Shown here: one piece after another, positions 23,044 through 35,200 of the stretch
Position numbering within the stretch: the stretch's first letter is position 1
Layout: each line of letters begins with the position of its first letter
Position numbers and translations under genes: made by a program
NCBI GenBank assembly: GCA_024114885.1
Contig: CP099418.1
Span: 372,001 to 436,000, forward strand
Length of the DNA stretch: 64,000 nt
Direction: 5' to 3'
DNA from: Septoria linicola
Taxonomy: Eukaryota > Ascomycota > Dothideomycetes > Mycosphaerellales > Mycosphaerellaceae
Notes under the pieces: model-generated
Databases searched by the model: none
What the model saw: only the letters and a program-made list of their open reading frames with translations
What the model was told of the DNA's origin: nothing

Positions 23044-24966
23044 CCTATTACTATCTTCTATAGGTAGGCTAAGACCTAGCCTAACCTATATACTAACCCG
23101 TTTCGGCCTACCTATTCCGACGTCTAGTAGGCGCGTAGTAAGGTAGAAGCGCTAAGGCGCTAATACGCTAAGGTACTAATACGCTAAGGTACTAATATAG
23201 CGATACTAAGTACTAAGCGCTAAACCTATATATAGGGGCAAACTTCAAATTTAAGAGAGTAAGAAAATTACTAAGGTATTTAGGATATATCGAAGCGTAA
23301 ACTATATTATTTATATACGTCTACTAAGTAGGTCGTATAGTGCCTATAGGCAAGAAGTAAGAATCTAACTATAGCCTATATAGGCGCGAGCGGAGTATAA
23401 GAGGCGTAGGTAGGTAGCGAGCGAAACGCTTATCTATCGTCTATAGAGAGCGCGTTATCGCTAGCGTTTCTACTACTATCGACGCTCTCTACGTCCTTAT
23501 CCTTATCCTTCTCTACCTCCTCGTCGGATATAGCGTCCTCTAAGAGCTTACCCTCCTCCTAGTTACTATCCTTAGAGTAGGCCGCCTCTATAGTAGCGTC
23601 TAGGGCGTCGCTAGAGGCGCCTACTATATAGTTAGTCTACGAAGAGTATTAGTATCGTATAAGGATCGTATAGGAAAAGTAGGTATACCTCGTACTATAG
23701 CTTAAATATAGCTACTATAAAGTTAGACTAGCGCTAGGTCTCTACTAGACCGGCGATAGATATCGCGCTAGCCGGTAGCGAGCTAAGTACGCTCGCCTTA
23801 CGTAGCGTATCCTAGCCGCCGACGGCTTTACTCTTATTACTAGTAAAAACCCTCTTAGTAGTCTTAATAGAGGTATAGAGGGCCTTTAGGCGGCGCTTTA
23901 CCTACTCTTTACGTACGCTCTTAGAGAGGGTCTCTAGCTACGCGCGGTAGTATAGTACGTAGCGCGCCTACCGCTTAAGGTTTCTATTAGTAATACGCTT
24001 ACAATTATAGTATTAGCGCTTATAGCGCTAATACTTAACCTTCTAACTAGGCTTTATTACTCCGTCGCACGCTAGCTCGTCGTCTATACGTAGTCCGTTA
24101 GTATATAAAGCGTAGTTAAGGAGTATTCGAAGATCTATACTATCGTAGGTATACTTAATATAGTAGAGGTAGATCTCTATATCTCCTCGTCCTCTAATAT
24201 TATTAATAGTACGTAGTAGGCGGTTTAGGACTATGACTCGGGTACGCTTCGATAGTATAGTACTTACGTTAGTAATACGGTAATCGTATAGAGACACTAG
24301 CTTACTAAGGACATAGAAAATATTATATACGTAGAGAGAGAAAGTCTAAGAGAGAGTTAGAAGAGTTTTTAAGAACACGCTCGAGCTACGAATCGTAGTC
24401 GCTATAGTAGAGATTATATTACTACGTAAACGTAAATATATATAGTAACCCTTTACTTCGTAGCGCGTATTTATATAATACGCTAAAGGTTCGTAGGTAT
24501 AACGCGTTAGAGACGCGATAAGCGTAGAATATATAAAGTATATTATAAAGACTAAATAGGCAGCCTAGAATATAACCTATTAAGTAAGGGTGTCGCTAAG
24601 AGTAGCTCTCTTAGGGAGAGGAGATAGTTATAAGAGCTAGGTAAGGTTAAAGGCTAAGACCCGCCTAAGGCTCGTAGGCTTAGCGTATAGTATAATTATA
24701 GTACGCGTATATATCCAAAAAGAGGCAAGAATTAGTCTTACGATATCCTAATAGTCTTATTAGGAGAGCGCTCTATATATTACTATATACCTCTTTTATA
24801 ATATAGTAATTACCGAATAGATCCGTACTAAGGGGTACTAGAGGTTTATAACTTTTCTAGGTTAGAGCGATATCTATATTCTAGAGGCTTCTATATTACT
24901 ATAGCTCTTTAAGTCGCCTCTTATATAGGCTCCTTTAGGCCTCTTATTAATATTTATAGTATATTA
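23044..24966 (-). other. RIP-degraded unrecognised element between copia copies
   Basis: No intact gene. An 84-codon open stretch lies on the minus strand at 24,043-24,297. With stops ignored its frame seems to run on toward ~23,800 and becomes Lys/Arg-rich (KSVRKE, KRRLKALYTSIKTTKRV). I do not recognise the protein. At ~23,115-23,135 the minus strand carries TAGACGTCGGAATAGGT, which is also found at the end of the gypsy pol frame (~2,268-2,284). This hints at a chromovirus-related 3' end in the opposite orientation. Confidence 0.4.
23151..23198. repeat. tandem repeat, 16 bp x 3
   Basis: Three units of the form GCTAAGGTACTAATAC. The first has GCG in place of TAC in the middle and the last ends in T. 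Confidence 0.85.
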
Positions 24967-24971
24967 GTTCT

Positions 24972-25249
24972 TGTTAAGAATGTATCCTAGATAGTTAGTC
25001 TAGATATAGACTTCTAAGTATAGTTCTAGATGCCTAAGGCATCCACCTAAGGCTTAGCAAGAGGTACATCTTGCTTCTCTCTCTTCTCTTCTTAGATAAC
25101 TAACTTAATCAACTTTGTATTTAGTTCCTAGCATATTACTACTATACTATATATATAAGTTAGTTCAAGATTGATCCCCTATTCTTCTTTACTACGCTAT
25201 ACCCTCCTTAACATTGTATAGTATCTATAAACGCCCTCTACTTTTAATA
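24972..25249 (+). repeat. copia copy 3, 5' LTR (278 bp)
   Basis: Starts TGTTAAGAATG and ends TTTTAATA. Carries the copy-3-specific ATCTATAAACG variant. Confidence 0.94.
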
Positions 25250-28200
25250 GGTTATAAGCCCGGGTTTATACACTAAATAGGAGCAACCTATGTTAGTACA
25301 GGTTACTTATATCCCTTGCAGTTTATAGAAAATATTTAGAGCCTAGAAGTTTCCCTAACTATATTACTAACAAAGCTAGTTTGTACCTAGTAGTATACAA
25401 GTTAGTAAAGATCTCTATAAGACAGTAGTATGTTTCTACTTTATTAATACCTGCCTAGTTCTCTACTATTACACCTAGTATTACTAGAGTTAGAAGAGGC
25501 TACTTGGCCTTCCTACTACCTAGTAACAGAAACTCTACTAAGAGAGAAAGATCTAAGTCTTAGTAATTTCCTAAATACGAGGAATCCCTATCCCTTAGAG
25601 CTAGTCTTTCTACTATAAGAAATTACCCTTCTCTAGAATCCTTAGCTAGTCTAAAGTATTCTACTAATCATTCATTCTATTCACCTATTTCTATAATAGA
25701 CTAAGAGGACAAGAAGAGCTAAAGGATTCCAATCCTAGATAGAACTAACTAGAAGAGATAGTTTAAGCTATAGATAGACAAGCTGGAAGGAAAGGACTAG
25801 TTCTAGGTAATTAGCTAACTAATTATTAGAGGGAACCTATATATAGTTTAGTAGGACACTAGTCTTTAGATATATGTCACTTAGAATTAATACTTCTTAA
25901 AAGACAATGTAGTATACAGGTTTAGTATTAGATGTAGTATTAGTAAAGATAATAAGATAGAGCTAGAGACATAGTGTGTTACTACACTAGTAGCTAAGAT
26001 GTAGGTAATTCTCTAGAACAAGTATAATAGAGTCCTAAAGTCCTATACTATAGGTCTAATTAAGTAGTTTGTTATATTTAGGATATTACCTAATAAGATA
26101 ATTAGGGAAGTATAGAGACACCTTAGAGGCCTAGGCAAGAGGATTGCTAAGATTAATCCTTAGGAAGCCTACTACTAGAGCTAAGAGAAAAGGCTAAAAT
26201 ATCTCCTATAGTCCCTACCTATATTATACTAAGTAGCTAAGGATACTATTATAACCTAACTATCCTTGGATATAGACACTATTCTCCTTCTACTTAAGTC
26301 CTAAGAGGCAAGAGACAATCTAGATAAGATAGATATAGGTCTAGCTACATTCTATTCTAGGCAGCCCTACTAAGGAAAGTCCCTACTAATATACTAGCTC
26401 TATAAGAAAGGGAAGTACTAGTTAAAGGATTGTCCTAACCTCTCTACTATTAAGAAACTGTCCTAGTAGAGAAATAGTACTAAGAACTAGAAGGACCCTT
26501 AGGGATTATTCCTTAGAGGGAGGGTTAGAAGATCCTTTTTACTAAGGAATACTAGATATATTAAGAAAGCTGTCTACAAGTTATTATTATATAATAAGCT
26601 GAAGAAGGTTGTCTAGAAAATAGGCAAGTAGCTTTAAAGGATAGAAAAGTCTAGAAAGCTTCTAAAGAAAGGATTTTCAGCCTAGGAGTCTAGTTCTAGT
26701 TCTAATTCTAGAACTTACTCTAGTTCTAGAAGCAATAATAATTCCCTATTAGAAGATAATAACTAAGATAAGTTAGCCTATTCTATAATTAAGGCTAAAG
26801 GCAAGTTGTTACTTTAAGAATAGCTCTTAGATTCCTATACCTTATCCTATATAACTAACTAACTGTCCTTCTTTAGATTAGTAAAGCTACTAAGGAAGAA
26901 AGTATAGATTAAGGTAGGAGGAGGATACCTCTATATAACCTACTCTAGACTAGTATAGATGAAGGGAATCTTAGGAGGAGAAGTTCTACTTAATAAGGTA
27001 CTATTTGTTCCTAATCTTGGAGTAAATCTTATATTATAGGATTAGTTTAGTAAGCAATTTAGAGTCTAGAAGCCTAATTTCACTCTCACCTCCCTAGATA
27101 GCCAAACAGTTGTAAAGACCAAGCTAGTTAGAGGTATTCTATTTATTAGTAAGATATTACCTCTCCTATAGGAAAAGTTATATTACTTACTATATAATCC
27201 TATAGAGGTTAATAATGCCTATACTACCCTATTAGAGAAGGATCTAAAACAGTAGGAGCTATAGTATAGAAGATTTGTATACTTTAGAAGAGGGTTACTC
27301 TCAAACCTTTATAAAGTTACTAACCTAAAGGAAAGAATTCTAATTCCTAACTAGGAAGAGTATAAGTATAGGATCTATATAATAGGTAAGATAAAGAAAC
27401 ACCTAGGCAAGTCTATTAAGAGAAGACCTGAAAGATTAGCTCTTATATTAGTAGATATCTATAGACTATTACTATTATTAGTGAAAGGTTTTATATAGTA
27501 GCTTAAGATTGTTAATAACTTCTTAAGAAAGAAATAGGTATTTCTACTTAAGGCTAGATTAGATATACTAACTGCTCTTCAGAACTAGAGGATTAAGGCA
27601 GAAAGGTAGTTAGTAGTACTCCTCAAGTCTATAAGGGCTAATAATGCTAGAGAGATTACTACTTTAATTAAACAGTAGGAGAAGGACTTTAGAATTACCC
27701 TTAAGCTAACTAAGGCCTACAATTCACTCTAGAATAGAGTAGTTAAGAGGTCTATCCAAATATTAGAGGCCTCTATTAGAGCAATGCTTGAAGAAAGTAA
27801 GATACCTATTAAGTTTTAGCTAGAAGCCCTTAAAGTATAGGTGTATATAAGGAACAAGCTTCTAAATAGACCTAATATTAAGGGATTTAAGCTCTTACCT
27901 AATAAAGCTTTTAATAGGATTAAACTAACAGTCTCCTACCTTAAGGTATAGGGATATAGAGCTATAGTATACATAGATATAAGAGCATAGCCTTAGTAGG
28001 CAAGGAGTAACAAACTAATAAATAGAGGAAAGGATACTATATTTGTTAGATACTATAACAATATAGTAAAGGTATAGAAGTTCTAGGAGCTAGATATAAA
28101 GGCTATTAAGTAGTATACTAATACAATCTTCTTTAAAGATAAGCTAGGTAGAGAATTAGACTTAAATATTAAGATTAAGAATCTCCCTAGTTCAGCTCTA

Positions 28201-30992
28201 GAAAGAAGACCTATTAGAAGGCTAAGAACTATTAGCTAGCCTACTCTACAAGCTAGTAGGAGTACCCTAGGTACTCCTAGTCTAGGCTAGTAGAAGCCTC
28301 CTCCCCCTTAGCTATTAGTACAGGTTTAGGAAGGAAAGAAACTCTTTATATAACTTCTACCTCTACTAGAAGATGTAGGAGAGTATAGAAAATTCCTAGA
28401 CTAAGGGAAAGTTAAGAAAGAATCTAAGAATTCTGCCTAAGAAACTATAGAGGTAGATTAGGAGCAGATAGCCCTAAGGCAAACCCTTAGAAAGAAGAAA
28501 GTATCCTAAGAACTTAATAGATTTAACTAGAAGCTAAAGCTAATTAGGCTTAAGCTAGATTAGAATAGTTAGCTAGATAAGGAAATGCTCCTAGAGTATT
28601 AGGCTTTCTTCTTAGCTATAAGCTCTATTAACCTAGGCATCCTATAGGACCTAGAATTCTTAAAGGAAGTTAAAGAGATTGTATTCTTAGCTACTAAAGA
28701 AGTAGGAATACACAAATAGGAGGTTCTAATCTTAAGGAACTATAAGGAAGTAGTAAGTAATCTTAAGTAGGGTTATCTCTAGTAAGAAGCTATTTAGAAG
28801 GAGCTAGATACACTTATAAGTAATAACACCTAGACTATAGTAGTCCTACTAAAAGGGGCTAACCTAGTTACCTCAAGATAGGTCTTTAATATTAAGAGAA
28901 AGCTTAGTAGAGCTATTAAAAAGTTTAAGGCAAGACTAGTTATAAGAGGGTTCTCCTAAAAGTATAGAGTAGACTATATAGAAACTTTTGCTCCTATAGT
29001 TAAGCAGGATACTCTAAGAGGATTTATAGCTATAGTCTATAAGAAGGACCTAGTTCTGCACTAAGTAGATATAAACAATACATTTATAGAGAGCACCCTA
29101 TATAAGGACATCTATATAATCCTACTACTAGGTGTTAACCTACTAACTAGTATAGTCTTATAAGTTCTAAGGAGTCTCTATAGGCTAAAGCAAGCTATAA
29201 GAGACTAGAATTAGCTATATATGTTAAAGCTGAAAGGAATAGGATTCAGACAATTAGAAGTAGACCTATGTCTTCTAATCTATAAGAAAAGGAAAGACCT
29301 AATAATCCTAATCTATATTAATAATATACCTATTACTGTAGAGAGACTAGAAGATGTCCTCTAGTTTAAAGACTAACTTAGCAAGGTCTTTAAGATCAAA
29401 GATCTTAGAGAACTAGACAAGATTCTTAGAATGAGACTAATAAGAAACAGACAGTAAGGCTAGCTAAAACTTAACTAGAAGCACTATATCTAAGAGAACC
29501 TAGCTAAGATAGGAATAGGTTAAGAGACTGTATTACTAACTCTTTCACTAATAGACAGCTATAAAAGTCTAAAGCCTGCTAGACCAAATAATAAAAGGTG
29601 TAACAAATAGGAGTACTAATCTATTATTAGAATATAGATATAGCTTGCAACTATTATAAGACTAGACATTTCATTTGCCCTTAGAAGATTAAGCTCCTAT
29701 ATTAGTAATCTAATAGTAGGATATATAAAGGCTCTAAAGAAGCTAACTAGATACCTAAGATTAAACCTAGACCTTAGTCTAAGATACTTAAGGAATAGTT
29801 AAGGCTGCCTTACTAGATATATAGACTCTAACTATGTAATAGATAAGACTAATAGAGTCTTAATCCTTAGATATGTCTTCTTTCTTTATAGTACACTAAT
29901 CTCCTAGATAAGTAAGAAGCAGAAATCTATAGCTACATCTATAATAGAAGCTAAATACATAGCTATAGGAGTATATACAAAACAGTTATAGTTCCTTAGT
30001 GCTCTTTTAAGAGAGCTTAGATGCCTAGAGTTAGTAGGAGAATATTCTTACTAACTAAGGATCCTTAGTAACTAGGAAACTGTTACTAGAATTAGGCTAA
30101 TTTAGCTAAAAGGTAATAACTAAGCTGCCCTTACTCTAGTTAAGGACTTATATATTTATAATAAGTCTAAATATATTAATATCTTATACAATGCTATAAG
30201 AAAGCTCTAGTAGAATAGACTTATCTCTATAGAATATATAAACATAAAAGAGATAGTAGTAGATAGTCTTACTAAGCTAAAGAATAGACTACAGTTTTAG
30301 GAGTTTGTAAGGTAGCTCTGCCTTATATAAGAGATGTGTAAAAGATAACTCCAAGCCTTAGAGCTAAACTAAGAGGAGTCTAAAAGAAAGATTTTAGTTA
30401 CTTAACTCCTCCTTAGTTAGACTTTACAAAGTCCTAAATGCCCTTACTAATATTAGACCTGTTACTAACTACAATATTACTATATAGCACCTAGCTGAAC
30501 TAGACACCCTCTAAGGCCAAGTACTAGTTAATGTTAAAGACCTCCTCTATAGCAGCTATTATCTCCTCTACTAGTATATAGTTACTCTACTCCCTAGCTT
30601 AATACAAGATCTCTATAGCTAAGAATAGTATACCCTAAAGACTATTAGGGAACTAAGAAGCTATATAGAATATGACTAAGTAAGGGACTAGGCTATAAGG
30701 AATCTAGGGAGCTATTAGAATTAACTATAAGAAAGGACAGAGGCAACTTACTAGATAGTCCATGTCCTAAACAATCTACTCCTATATAAGAGAGGAGGAA
30801 GATCTTATAGAAGGCATTTCTTTTACCTTTTTATAGGAGATAGTAGTATAGAAAGTTTGTTAGATTAATAGTTAGTACTGTCTAGTTATTAGTCTGAAAA
30901 GTAAGTACTTAATAACTAATCAAGATTAGGACTAGTATTTGAGTACTATAGATGATCTGTTAAAAGATCTGACTATATAGCATAAGTGGGAG

Positions 30993-31270
30993 TGTTAAGA
31001 ATATATCCTAGATAGTTAGTCTAGATATAGACTTCTAAGCATAGTTCTAGATGCCTAAGGCATCCACCTAAGGCTTAGTAAGAGGTACATCTTACTTCTC
31101 TCTCTTCTCTTCTTAGATAACTAACTCAATTAACTTTGTATTTAGTTCCTAGCATATTACTACTACACTATATATATAAGTTAGTTCAAGATTGATCCCC
31201 TATTCTTCTTTACTACGCTATACCCTCCTTAACATTATATAGTATCTACAAACGCCCTCTACTTTTAATA
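30993..31270 (+). repeat. copia copy 3, 3' LTR (278 bp)
   Basis: Starts TGTTAAGAATA and ends TTTTAATA, followed by GTTCT. Carries the matching ATCTACAAACG variant. Confidence 0.94.
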
Positions 31271-31275
31271 GTTCT

Positions 31276-31660
31276 CGCTTTAAGGCTACTATCTACTCTC
31301 TATACTTCTAGTTCTAGTATACGAGAGAAGAGATAGCCCTACCTTCGGCTCTATTAATAGATAATAACTACCTTAATACTAACCTCCTAGGTAGGTATAA
31401 GAGCGGTCGCTATAGAATAAGACCTATTTAGATAGTAATAGTCTTATAATACGTTGATTAACTAGTAGTAACGAGCTTAAAATAGTAGTCCTAAGACTAA
31501 GAGCCTATACTAGGACCGTAGGACATTAAATTAATTAAGTAGAGTAAACATTACTATCTTAGAAACGAGCTACTACCTTGCTTTTATACTAAAACTACTA
31601 AGTACGGTATATAGGTAGGCCTTTGCCTTACTAATAGATAGGCCTTTACCTTACTAGTAT
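31276..31660. other. RIP-degraded spacer
   Basis: No gene or element recognised. Contains a short direct duplication around TAGGCCTTTGCCTTACTA and TAGGCCTTTACCTTACTA (~31,616-31,655). Confidence 0.4.
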
Positions 31661-32009
31661 ATAGTTACTTTATAACTTAGTTTAATATAAGATCTCTATA
31701 GCTAAAAATAGTATATCTTAGATTTCTTAAGTATAGGATTAGTCTATAAGATATCTAAAGAGCTATTAGAATTAGCTATAAGTAAGGATAAAGATAACTT
31801 ACTAGATAGTTTATATCTTAAATAATCTCTTTCTATATAATAGAGAAAGAAGATCTTATAGAAAATATTTCTTTTATCTTTTCTATAAAAGATAGTAGTA
31901 TAGAAAGTTCTACTAAGTAGGCTATTAGTATTATCTAATTATTAGTCTAAAAAGTAAGTATTTAATAACTAATTAAGATTAGGACTAGTACTTAAGTATT
32001 ATAGATAAT
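31661..32009 (+). mobile_element. older copia relic, left part (3' end of an element)
   Basis: From about AGTATATAGTTACT onward this matches the 3' untranslated end of the copia family (compare 37,610-38,029), but with many more changes and small losses. It is interrupted at 32,009 by copy 4 and resumes at 38,307. Confidence 0.8.
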
Positions 32010-32286
32010 TGTTAAGAATATATCCTAGATAGTTAGTCTAGATATAGACTTCTAAGTATAGTTCTAGATGCCTAAGGCATCTACCTAAGGCTTAGTAAGA
32101 GGTATATCTTGCTTCTCTTTCTACTCCTCTTAGATAACTAACTTAATTAACTTTGTATTTAGTTCCTAGTATATTACTACTATACTATATATATAAGTTA
32201 GTTTAAGATTAATCCCCTATTCTTCTTTACTACGCTATACTCTCCTTAACATTATATAGTATACAATACGCCCTCTACTTTTAATA
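32010..32286 (+). repeat. copia copy 4, 5' LTR (277 bp)
   Basis: Starts TGTTAAGAATA and ends TTTTAATA. Has CTTTCTACTCCTC where copies 1-3 have CTCTCTTCTCTTC, shared with its 3' LTR. Confidence 0.94.
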
Positions 32287-35200
32287 GGTTATAAGCCTAG
32301 GTTTATATACTAAATAGGAGCAACTTATATTAGTATAGGTTACTTATATCCCTTATAGTTTATAGAAAATATTTAGGGCCTAGAAGTTTCCCTAACTATA
32401 TTACTAACGAAGCTAGTTTACACCTAGTAGTATATAAGTTAGTAAAGATCTCTATAAGACAGTAGTATGTTTCTACTTTATTAATACCTGCCTAGTTCTC
32501 TACTATTATAGCTAGTATTACTAGAGTTAGAAGAGGCTACTTAGCCTTCCTACTACCTAGTAATAGAAACTCTACTAAGAGAGAAAGATCTAAGTCTTAG
32601 TAATTTCCTAAATACGAGGAATCTCTATCCCTTAGAGCTAGTCTCCCTACTATAAGAAATTACTCTTCTCTAGAATCCTTAGCTAGTCTAAAGTATTCTA
32701 CTAATTATTTATTCTATTTACCTATTTCTATAATAGACTAAGAGGATAAGAAGAGCTAAAGGATTCTAATCCTAGACAGAACTAACTAGAAGAGATAGTT
32801 TAAGCTATAGATAGATAAGCTAGAAGAGAAGGACTAGTTCTAGGCAATTAGCTAACTAATTATTAGAGGGAACCTATATATAGTTTAGTAGGACACTAGT
32901 CTCTAGATGTATATTACTTAGAATTAATACTTCTTAAAAGACAATATAGTATATAGGTTTAGTATTAGATACAGTATTAGTAAAGATAATAAGATAGAGC
33001 TAGAGATATAGTATATTACTATACTAGTAGCTAAGATATAGGTAATTCTCTAGAATAAGTATAATAGAGTCCTAAAGTCCTATACTATAGGTTTAATTAA
33101 GTAGTTTATTATATTTAGAATATTACCTAATAAGATAATTAGGGAAGTATAGAGATACCTTAGAGGCCTAGGTAAGAGGATTACTAAGATTAATCCTTAG
33201 GAAGCTTACTACTAGAGCTAAGAGAAAAGGCTAAAACATCTCCTATAGTCCTTACCTATATTATACTAAGTAGCTAAGGATACTATTATAACCTAACTAT
33301 CCTTAGATATAGATACTATTCTCCTTCTACTTAAGTCCTAAGAAGTAAGAGACAATCTAGATAAGATAGATATAGGTCTAGCTATATTCTATTCTAGGTA
33401 GCTCTACTAAGGAAAGTCTCTACTAATATACTAGCTCTATAAGAAAGGGAAGTACTAGTTAAAGGATTATCCTAACCTCTCTACTACTAAGAAACTGTCC
33501 TAGTAGAGAAATAGTACTAAGAACTAGAAAAACCCTTAGAGATTATTCCTTAGAGGGAGGGTTAGAAGATCCTCTTTACTAAGGAATACTAGATATATTA
33601 AGAAAGCTATCTATAAGTTATTATTATATAATAAGCTAAAGAAGGTTATCTAGAAAATAGGTAAGTAGCTTTAGAGGATAGAAAAGTCTAGAAAGCTTCT
33701 AAAGAAAGGATTTTTAGCCTAGGAGTCTAGTTCTAGTTCTGATTCTAGAACTTACTCTAGTTCTAGAAGTAATAATAATTCCCTATTAGAAGATAATAAC
33801 TAAAATAAATTAGCCTATTCTATAATTAAGGCTAAAGGTAAGTTATTACTCTAAGAATAGCTCTTAGATTCCTATACCTTATCCTATATAACTAACTAAC
33901 TATCCTTCTTTAGATTAGTAAAGCTACTAAGGAAGAAAGTATAGATTAAGGTAGGAGGAGGATACCTTTATATAACCTACTCTAGACTAGTATAGATAAA
34001 GGGAATCTTAGGAGGAGAAGTTCTACTTAATAGAGTACTATTTGTTCTTAATCTTAGAGTAAATCTTATATTATAGGATTAGTTTAGTAAGTAATTTAGA
34101 GTCTAGAAGCCTAATTTCACTTTTACCTCCCTAGATAGCTAAACAGTTATAAAGACTAAGCTAGTTAGAGGTGTTCTATTTATTAGTAAGATATTACCTC
34201 TTCTATAGGAAAAGTTATATTACTTACTATATAATCCTATAGAGGTTAATAATGCCTATACTACTCTATTAGAGAAGGATCTAAAATAGTAGGAGCTATA
34301 GTATAGAAGATTTATATACTTTAGAAGAGGGTTACTCTTAAACCTTTATAAAGTTACTAACCTAAAGGAAAGGATTCTAATCCCTAACTAGGAAGAGTAT
34401 AAGTATAGAATCTATATAATAGGTAAGATAAAGAAACACCTAGGCAAGTCTATTAAGAGAAGACCTAAAAGACTAGCCCTTATATTAGTAGATATCTATA
34501 GACTATTACTATTATTAGTAAAAGGTTTTATATAGTAGCTTAAGATTATTAATAACTTCTTAAGAAAGAAATAGGTATTTCTACTTAAGGCTAGATTAGA
34601 TATACTAACTACTCTTTAGAACTAGAGGATTAAGGTAGAAAGGCAGTTAGTAGTACTCCTTAAGTCTATAAGGGCTAACAATACTAGAGAGATTACTACT
34701 TTAATTAAATAGTAGGAGAAGGACTTTAGAATTACCCTTAAGCTAACTAAGGCCTATAATTTACTCTAGAATAGAGTAGTTAAGAGGTCTATCTAAATAT
34801 TAGAAGCCTCTATTAGAGTAATACTTAAAGAAAGTAAGATACCTATTAAGTTTTAGCTAGAAGCCCTTGAAGTATAGGTATATATAAGGAACAAGCTTCT
34901 AAATAGACCTAATATTAAGAGATTCAAGCTCTTACCTAATAAAGCTTTTAATAGGATTAAACTAATAGTCTCCTACTTTAAGGTATAGGGATATAGAGCT
35001 ATAGTATATATAGATATAAGAGTATAGCCTTAGTAGGCAAAGAGTAATAAACTAATAAACAGAGGAAAGGATACTATATTTATTAGATACTATAATAATA
35101 TAGTAAAGGTATAGAAGTTCTAGGAGCTAGATATAAAGGCTATTAAGTAGTATACTAATATAATCTTCTTTAAAGATAAGCTAGGTAGAGAATTAGACTT

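Larger units (their letters stand above)
24972..31270 (+). mobile_element. Ty1/copia copy 3, full length
   Basis: 6,299 bp with 278-bp LTRs and the target duplication GTTCT (24,967-24,971 and 31,271-31,275). The primer site GGTTATAAGCCCGGG starts at 25,250. Same domain order as copy 2: CCHC-type knuckle near 26,400, integrase ~27,260-28,000, RT ~28,880-29,500 with YINN in place of YVDD near 29,320, and RNase H ~29,820-30,290. Both LTRs share a small change near the 3' end (ATCTATAAACG or ATCTACAAACG, versus ATATAATACG in copies 1, 2 and 4), which explains the extra base. Stops at Gln/Trp sites make it non-functional. Confidence 0.95.

Noticed and set aside
24043..24297. 84-codon minus-strand ORF as an intact gene
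   Set aside because: It lies in RIP-saturated DNA, its frame seems to continue past the stop, and Tyr-rich text reflects His-to-Tyr and Cys-to-Tyr changes.
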